Source of the DNA: CAZMOK01 sp964644135 | GTDB lineage: Bacteria; Bacteroidota; Bacteroidia; Bacteroidales; JAGOPY01 | Length of the DNA stretch: 27,247 nucleotides | Assembly (NCBI GenBank): GCA_964644135.1 | Contig: CAZXWD010000034.1 | Span: 1 to 27,247, forward strand | Direction of reading: 5' to 3' | In this document: positions 23,319 to 27,247 of the stretch, piece after piece | How positions within the stretch are numbered: position 1 is the first letter of the stretch | Layout: every line of letters begins with the position of its first letter | The notes under the pieces: generated by a model | What the model was told of the DNA's origin: nothing | Database searches by the model: none | What the model saw: the letters and a program-made list of their open reading frames with translations, nothing else | Translations under genes and position numbers: made by a program

Positions 23319-23371
23319 GAATAGAAGATTATTTTACAAAAATAGATTTAGTATTTGAACCTGCTGTTTAT

Positions 23372-23486
23372 AAATTCCCAATCCCAATGTCCATCCACCT
23401 GGGGCGGACCAAACAAATTCCAATACTCAAATCCCAATATTCAAATTTATCTCAACTCTCATAACTCAAAACTCAACTCTCATTTT
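23372..23486. repeat. Degenerate intergenic repeat tract between fluC and menG
   Basis: This tract is built of loosely repeated words: AAATTCCCAATCCCAATGTCC, AAATTCCAATACTCAAATCC, CAATATTCAAATTTATCTCA and AACTCTCATAACTCAAAACT. A small G/C-rich hairpin-like stretch (CCACCTGGGGCGG, about 23395-23407) sits inside it. The tract ends with ACTCAACTCTCATTTT (23471-23486), identical to the string at the end of the DUF190 gene. It fills nearly the whole gap. Confidence 0.7.
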
Positions 23487-24202
23487 ATGGCAACATGCAC
23501 TGCTGCGACACCAAAAGTAAGGGGAATGCTTCTGACGCTTGAAAACCCGGCATCGAGAAGCAGTTTCTCAACCTCTTCCCTGGAGTAGTAATTTACAACG
23601 GAATGGGCAAAGTAATGATATGCTGCCTTATCACCAGAGAGCCAGTAACCAAGTCTTTTTACAATTCCTTTCATGTATATTTTCAGAAGGCCCTTCATCC
23701 ATTTCGAATCCGGCTGGCTGCTTTCAACAATGACGAACCTTCCGCCGGGTTTTAGAGTGCGGAGAATTTCAGAGAGAAATATTGGAGTATCCGGGTTTTT
23801 ATAAGTAAGATTCCTGAATGCAAAAGCAATGCCGATAGTATCGAAATGATCATTTGCAAATGGCATGTCCCCGGCATCGCCATGCACAAAATCCACTTCA
23901 CCTTTTCCCCTTTTTTGCTGCTTTATCCTTGCCTCGTCCAGCATGGTATGGCTGAAGTCAAGTCCGGTAATATTGGTATTTCCATTTGCTTGTCTTGACA
24001 ATCTTACTGCAAGGTCGCCCGTGCCTGTGCAGAGGTCAAGTATTTTCGACGGGTTGTTTGCGAGGCATTCTCTGGCAGCCCTTTTTCTCCAGCCTTCGTC
24101 CAACCGTAATGAGAAAAGCCTGTTTACCAGGTCGTACCTCGGGGGTACTGAAGTAAATATTTTGTGGAGGGGCCTTCCTTCGAAGTTGTTGTCAGCAGAC
24201 AT
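23480..24202 (-). CDS. menG: Demethylmenaquinone methyltransferase (MenG/UbiE)
   Basis: This 240-residue enzyme matches the UbiE/MenG family along its length: IFTSVPPRYDLVNRLFSLRLDEGWR, SAM motif I ILDLCTGTGDLAVRLS (about 54-69), GLDFSHTMLDEAR, DAGDMPFANDHFDTIGIAFAFRNL and LKPGGRFVIVESSQPDSKWM. It performs the final C-methylation of demethylmenaquinone; Bacteroidota normally use menaquinone, so the quinone is probably menaquinone. It thus supplies the electron carrier for the cytochrome bd oxidase in this window. An exact TATCTTTG -7 box lies 18 bp before the ATG, directly downstream of a palindromic repeat array. The stop codon is provided by the repeat tract that follows the gene. Confidence 0.95.
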   Translation of the reverse strand: MSADNNFEGRPLHKIFTSVPPRYDLVNRLFSLRLDEGWRKRAARECLANNPSKILDLCTGTGDLAVRLSRQANGNTNITGLDFSHTMLDEARIKQQKRGKGEVDFVHGDAGDMPFANDHFDTIGIAFAFRNLTYKNPDTPIFLSEILRTLKPGGRFVIVESSQPDSKWMKGLLKIYMKGIVKRLGYWLSGDKAAYHYFAHSVVNYYSREEVEKLLLDAGFSSVRSIPLTFGVAAVHVAIK

Positions 24203-24219
24203 TTTGTTGATTTATGATG

Positions 24220-24227
24220 CAAAGATA
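24220..24227 (-). promoter_or_regulatory. -7 box TATCTTTG of menG
   Basis: The minus-strand TATCTTTG is identical to the box of the gene at 6431, and here too the edge of a palindrome lies at the -33 position instead of TTG (19 bp from palindrome edge to box). It is 18 bp upstream of the menG ATG. Confidence 0.55.
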
Positions 24228-24244
24228 AGGAGGTGGAACAATTA

Positions 24245-24351
24245 TTCACCCACTGACTATAGTCACTGAGTGAAATATTATGTTAAATAGCTTACTGAGT
24301 AACTATAGTCACTGGGTGAAATATTATGTTAAATAGCTCACTGAGTGAAAT
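24245..24351. repeat. Palindromic repeat array, locus 3 (two palindromes plus a partial unit)
   Basis: The unit at 24245-24292 is 48 bp, with a palindromic part around ACTATAGTCACTGAGTGAA and the linker ATATTATGTTAAATAGCT. A 46-bp copy follows (24293-24338), then a partial third copy (CACTGAGTGAAAT, 24339-24351). Palindrome centres 24259/24260 and 24305/24306 are exactly 46 bp apart. The array fills most of the 164-bp gap between the decarboxylase gene and menG. This is the longest of the three arrays and nearly identical to locus 2. Confidence 0.92.
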
Positions 24352-24366
24352 CCCGGGAAAAAACAG

Positions 24367-25776
24367 CTAATTTGTGTTGTCTCTGATCACTTCCCACGCC
24401 TCCTCAATATGTTTTTCCTCAATTTGATTATTCCCGGTTACTAACCGTAAGGTGTAATTCCCGTTCAATTTTGTGTGCGAAATAAAGATCTTCCCGGTCT
24501 TGTTAACCTTTTCAAGCAGCTTTTGGTTGATATCATTCAACCTTTCTTTATTAACTATACTTTCAGGGCGATATCTGAAACATACCAAGTTAAGGGATAC
24601 CGGGGCCATCAGCTCGAATTCATCGCTCTGCATGATCTTATGGGCAAACTTATTGGCAAGATAAATATGATACCTGAGTTTCTCCTGTAAAGCCTTTACC
24701 CCGTAACTCCTTAAAACGAACCAGAGTTTCAGTGCCCGGAACCTTCGTCCGAGCTGTACGCCCCAGTCACAATAATCATTCACCTTGCCTAGTGTAGCAG
24801 TTTTCAGGTATTCCGGGATGATTTGCAGCGTGTTCAATAATGCTTGCCGGTCCTTTACAAAGTATGCCGAGCAGTCGAAGTTGGTGAAAAGCCATTTATG
24901 CGGATTGAATACATAGCTATCGGCCTGTTCCACACCTTCAATCATCCATCTGTACTCAGGGAGGATGAGTGCACTTCCCGCGAATGCGGCATCAACATGA
25001 AGCCAGAGGTCATATTTCCTGCAAATTTCGACAACAGGTTTAAGCGGATCAATTGCAGTGGAACCGGTAGTCCCGATTGTCGCAACCACCGCAGTGGGCT
25101 TCATACCGGCTTCAATATCCTGTTTTATGGATTCTTCCAAAGCTTCAGGGATAAGGGCATATTTGTCATCCACCTCCACCTTAATAAGGTTTCTGCTTCC
25201 GTATCCTGCTATTTTAGCTGCTTTCTCAATAGATGAATGGGTCTCGGAAGAAGCGTAAACCCTCAGTTTGTCATCTGTTGAAAAGCCCTCTTTGTTGATC
25301 TTGTACCCTGTTATTTTTTCCCTGGCTGTCAGCAGAGCCACCAGCGTGGCTGTTGAGGCGGTATCCTGGATCACTCCGTGAAAATCATCCGGAAGGCCTG
25401 TCATTTTTTTAAGCCAGTTCATCACCATCTCTTCCAGCTCAGTGGCAGCAGGGGATGTTTCCCACTTCATGCACTGTGCCCCCAGTGTGGCTGTAAGCAT
25501 CTCTGCCAGAAGTGAAGGGTAGCTGGAATTGGCCGGGAAGTAGGCAAAGAACTTCGGGCTCTGCCAGTGTGTGATCCCGGGGATAATGACCTTCTGGAAA
25601 TTCTCAAAGATCTCATTCATGTCTTCGGGACCATCCGGAGGTGAGGAAGGCAACTGGCGGTAGATATCTCCGGGTTTAACCTGCGACTTCACCGGGTATT
25701 CTTCGATGTTTTCGAGATAATCGGCCATCCAGTCTACGAACCGGTGTGCATAATCCCTGAATTGTTTGTTTTTCAT
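24367..25776 (-). CDS. Group II PLP-dependent decarboxylase (aromatic-L-amino-acid decarboxylase-like)
   Basis: The 469-residue protein resembles aromatic-amino-acid decarboxylases (AADC/tryptophan decarboxylase type) from its N-terminus (FRDYAHRFVDWMADYLENIE, PGDIYRQLPSSPPDGPED) onward. Family landmarks are PKFFAYFPANSSYPSLLAEM, WETSPAATELE, the PLP ring-stacking His180 in SSETHSS, Asp262 in WLHVDAAFAGSA, and the Schiff-base Lys294 in VFNPHKWLF, followed by TNFDCSAYFV. The DYCDWGVQLGRRFRALKLWF segment is typical of AADC rather than glutamate decarboxylase. Expected activity is decarboxylation of tryptophan, phenylalanine or tyrosine to an amine, but substrate choice cannot be read from motifs alone. 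It sits alone between trmO (115 bp upstream) and the repeat array, with no transporter or amine-pathway neighbour. No clear promoter box was found. Confidence 0.92.
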   Translation of the reverse strand: MKNKQFRDYAHRFVDWMADYLENIEEYPVKSQVKPGDIYRQLPSSPPDGPEDMNEIFENFQKVIIPGITHWQSPKFFAYFPANSSYPSLLAEMLTATLGAQCMKWETSPAATELEEMVMNWLKKMTGLPDDFHGVIQDTASTATLVALLTAREKITGYKINKEGFSTDDKLRVYASSETHSSIEKAAKIAGYGSRNLIKVEVDDKYALIPEALEESIKQDIEAGMKPTAVVATIGTTGSTAIDPLKPVVEICRKYDLWLHVDAAFAGSALILPEYRWMIEGVEQADSYVFNPHKWLFTNFDCSAYFVKDRQALLNTLQIIPEYLKTATLGKVNDYCDWGVQLGRRFRALKLWFVLRSYGVKALQEKLRYHIYLANKFAHKIMQSDEFELMAPVSLNLVCFRYRPESIVNKERLNDINQKLLEKVNKTGKIFISHTKLNGNYTLRLVTGNNQIEEKHIEEAWEVIRDNTN

Positions 25777-25849
25777 ATTATCTTAATTATCTCAATGTCT
25801 TTATTGTCTCAATTGCCAGAATGTTTTTCTCATGGTTTCATTTAGAAAA

Positions 25850-25865
25850 TCCGGAAAAACCCGGA
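25850..25865 (-). terminator. Possible weak terminator after trmO
   Basis: A 5-bp stem TCCGG/CCGGA with a 6-base loop is followed on the minus strand by TTTTC. It lies 26 bp after the trmO stop. The stem is short, so this is only suggestive. Confidence 0.3.
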
Positions 25866-25891
25866 ACAATCTAGGCACTAAACTCTCAGAT

Positions 25892-26374
25892 CTATATAAA
25901 TCTGTCGTCGGAGTGCGGGTTTTCTGGTTTTTTATCGATCTTGTCGTACCATCCAGCCTGTGCCAGGGGGAAGGAGTCGAAATCCGGCACGTAGGGCTTG
26001 ATGTCGAGCAGGGGAGTGCCGTCAAGCATATCAACATTTGCAAGATATAGTGTCCGATCCTCAATCTTTTCCAGTTCAACTACGGATAGTCCTATGGGAT
26101 TGGGCCTCACAGGCGCCCTTGTGGCAAAGAGCCCGTGCGAAGTGTTGTCAAGGAACGGTGTTACGATCAGTTCCTGCCTTTTGACACGGTGAAGATGGTA
26201 GATAATTATTACGTGGGAGAATCCGTCGAGATCGAACAGCCCGTCGCTATATTCAGGGAAAACTATTGCCTTTCCTTTTGCTGCGAGCGATGAAACTGGT
26301 TGTATCGGCATATTCTCGGGATTGTCGAAGGGGGTTCTTAACACTCCTATCGGCTGGAAGGCAACGGTTTCCAT
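25892..26374 (-). CDS. trmO: tRNA (adenine(37)-N6)-methyltransferase TrmO (TsaA family)
   Basis: The 160-residue protein begins VAFQPIGVLRTPFDNPENMP, the typical TsaA/UPF0066 opening. It has YSDGLFDLDGFSHVIIIYHLHR, the strongly conserved LFATRAPVRPNPIGLSVVELEKI (about 85-107) that forms the SAM site, and DGTPLLDIKPYVPDFD near the C-terminus. TrmO N6-methylates the threonylcarbamoyl-adenosine at position 37 of threonine tRNAs and has an unusual beta-barrel methyltransferase fold. It starts 5 bp after the stop of the SDR gene, so the two are co-transcribed. Some annotations give this family different names, but the motif block is diagnostic. Confidence 0.93.
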   Translation of the reverse strand: METVAFQPIGVLRTPFDNPENMPIQPVSSLAAKGKAIVFPEYSDGLFDLDGFSHVIIIYHLHRVKRQELIVTPFLDNTSHGLFATRAPVRPNPIGLSVVELEKIEDRTLYLANVDMLDGTPLLDIKPYVPDFDSFPLAQAGWYDKIDKKPENPHSDDRFI

Positions 26375-26379
26375 TGTAA

Positions 26380-27072
26380 TCAGGATTTATTGTAAACCTT
26401 GATCACATTTTCCCTGAGGCTGTCACCGGTATCTGAAAGGATGAACTTCATGGTATCTGCCAGGGCCTCTCTGCTGACCCATTTACTAAAATCAGCATTT
26501 GGCATTGATTTGCGATTGGCCGGTGTATCGATCGTTCCGGGAACGATCACACTTGCATTTACACCTGTTTCGTTCGTATCAGCATTGATTGCCTCTGCAA
26601 GCCTGAAAAGCAGCGACTTCGACAGTGCATAGGGCAGCATGATTTTAGAAAGGGAAGGGGTAAAGGCAGGCTTTGCACCAATGAAGATGATTTTACCGCC
26701 ATTTTCCTGTTTTTCCATTCGTATGAAGAGCTGCCGGGCCATATAGTAGGCAGTTTCGAAGTTCAGGGAATACATTTTCCTGAGCGCTTCCCCGTCGGAC
26801 TCCCTGATATCGCCCATTCCAAAGCCTCCTGCTATGAGGATCCCGGCATAGATTTCACCGTGTTCCTTTATTACTTTTTCGTAAAAACCCCCAACCTCCG
26901 ATTCATTCGACAGGTCCAGGTTATGAGTTTCGACATTTTTGTTGGTTATCCTCTCAGGCTTATCATTCGGCCCCAGGGTGGCGATGATATGGTATCCTTC
27001 ATCAACAAGTTTGTCTACGACTACCTGTCCGAGGTTTCCGGCAGCACCGGTAATAATGACATTTTTAGACAT
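26380..27072 (-). CDS. Short-chain dehydrogenase/reductase (classical SDR)
   Basis: The 230-residue protein has a cofactor-binding motif VIITGAAGNLGQVVV (about 5-19), LDLSNESEV, AGILIAGGFGMGD (replacing the usual NNAG), IIFIGAKPAF where the catalytic serine position reads Gly/Ala, YALSK (Tyr-x-x-x-Lys) and VIVPGTIDTPANRKSMP. The Tyr and Lys are present, but the serine that normally lies before them seems replaced, as in some atypical members, so activity is uncertain. The substrate is unknown. It leads a two-gene transcript with trmO. The 175 bp upstream to the window edge contain AT-rich inverted repeats and no exact TAnnTTTG box. Confidence 0.87.
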   Translation of the reverse strand: MSKNVIITGAAGNLGQVVVDKLVDEGYHIIATLGPNDKPERITNKNVETHNLDLSNESEVGGFYEKVIKEHGEIYAGILIAGGFGMGDIRESDGEALRKMYSLNFETAYYMARQLFIRMEKQENGGKIIFIGAKPAFTPSLSKIMLPYALSKSLLFRLAEAINADTNETGVNASVIVPGTIDTPANRKSMPNADFSKWVSREALADTMKFILSDTGDSLRENVIKVYNKS

Positions 27073-27128
27073 ATTTTGATGTTTTTAATAAGCTGAAATC
27101 TGCAATTGACAAAATACGAATAAATGGC

Positions 27129-27176
27129 AAAAGGACAATAGTGTTTCAATTGTCATAATTGTCAAATTGTCCTTTT
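27129..27176. terminator. AT-rich inverted repeat, possible bidirectional terminator
   Basis: AAAAGGACAAT (27129-27139) pairs with ATTGTCCTTTT (27166-27176), followed by a run of T on the plus strand. The interior holds repeated AATTGTC words. It is upstream of the SDR gene and may end the transcript of the unseen gene to the right. Confidence 0.4.
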
Positions 27177-27247
27177 TTTTAATTTGTGAGGATATCTTTT
27201 GATAATCAGCAAGATAAAGATTTGATTTAATGACCATACTCAAGGAA

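Noticed and set aside
22711..23358. Plus-strand ORF of 215 codons opposite fluC and DUF190
   Set aside because: It spans two well-recognised minus-strand genes and has a low-complexity composition typical of a shadow frame.
24245..24351. CRISPR array at the 46-bp repeat loci
   Set aside because: The linkers between palindromes are themselves conserved, not unique spacers, there are only two to three units per locus, and no cas genes are present.
1..27247. tRNA or rRNA genes
   Set aside because: I saw no cloverleaf-like sequences or rRNA hallmarks on either strand, though a covariance search was not possible.

Overview
The window is chromosomal DNA from a member of the Bacteroidota. The evidence is a C-terminal type IX secretion (T9SS) sorting domain, several exact copies of the phylum's -7 promoter box TAnnTTTG (three with a TTG 19-20 bp upstream), A-rich start regions without Shine-Dalgarno sequences, and gene families common in the phylum (Asp-box surface proteins, LytS/LytTR pairs, Omp28-like proteins, lipoprotein Dcp peptidase). 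A proton-pump rhodopsin suggests a sunlit aquatic habitat. I cannot name the genus.

Layout. 1-6145 (minus): two large secreted Asp-box (BNR) proteins, the first cut by the left edge, and a LolA-like periplasmic protein. 6146-8304 (plus): a palindromic repeat array, a ProX-type prolyl-tRNA editing protein, a lone receiver domain and a short-chain dehydrogenase (SDR). 8307-9055: a compact REP-associated transposase (RAYT) element bounded by hairpins. 9064-13974: an M3 peptidase lipoprotein, a small membrane protein, a LytTR/LytS two-component pair and a MotA/TolQ/ExbB-like membrane protein. 13989-17159 (minus): cydA-cydB-DUF169, an oxygen-respiration operon. 17231-20333 (minus): a second repeat array, an Omp28-like T9SS protein, an NAD(P)-binding epimerase-like protein and a PhzF-like isomerase. 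20538-21827 (plus): the rhodopsin, a strong terminator and an NTF2-like protein. 21913-27072 (minus): a methyltransferase, DUF190, fluC, menG/ubiE, a third repeat array, a group II PLP decarboxylase, trmO and an SDR.

Functional picture. Cytochrome bd (cydAB) and the last step of menaquinone synthesis (menG) serve respiration, and the rhodopsin adds light-driven proton export to the same proton gradient. The rhodopsin carries the proton-pump residues Asp93, Thr97 and Glu104, a green-type Met101, the retinal lysine Lys234 and a glycine (Gly150) where a bulky residue closes the carotenoid-antenna window in bacteriorhodopsin. No retinal or carotenoid genes lie in the window.

The least explained structure is a family of palindromes centred on AGTGACTATAGTCACT, arranged at exactly 46 bp centre to centre in three separate intergenic regions. 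All three arrays have the same orientation relative to the gene they precede (prolyl-tRNA editing gene, cydA, menG), and two lie directly upstream of an exact TATCTTTG box. They may be a regulatory element, a dispersed repeat family, or both.
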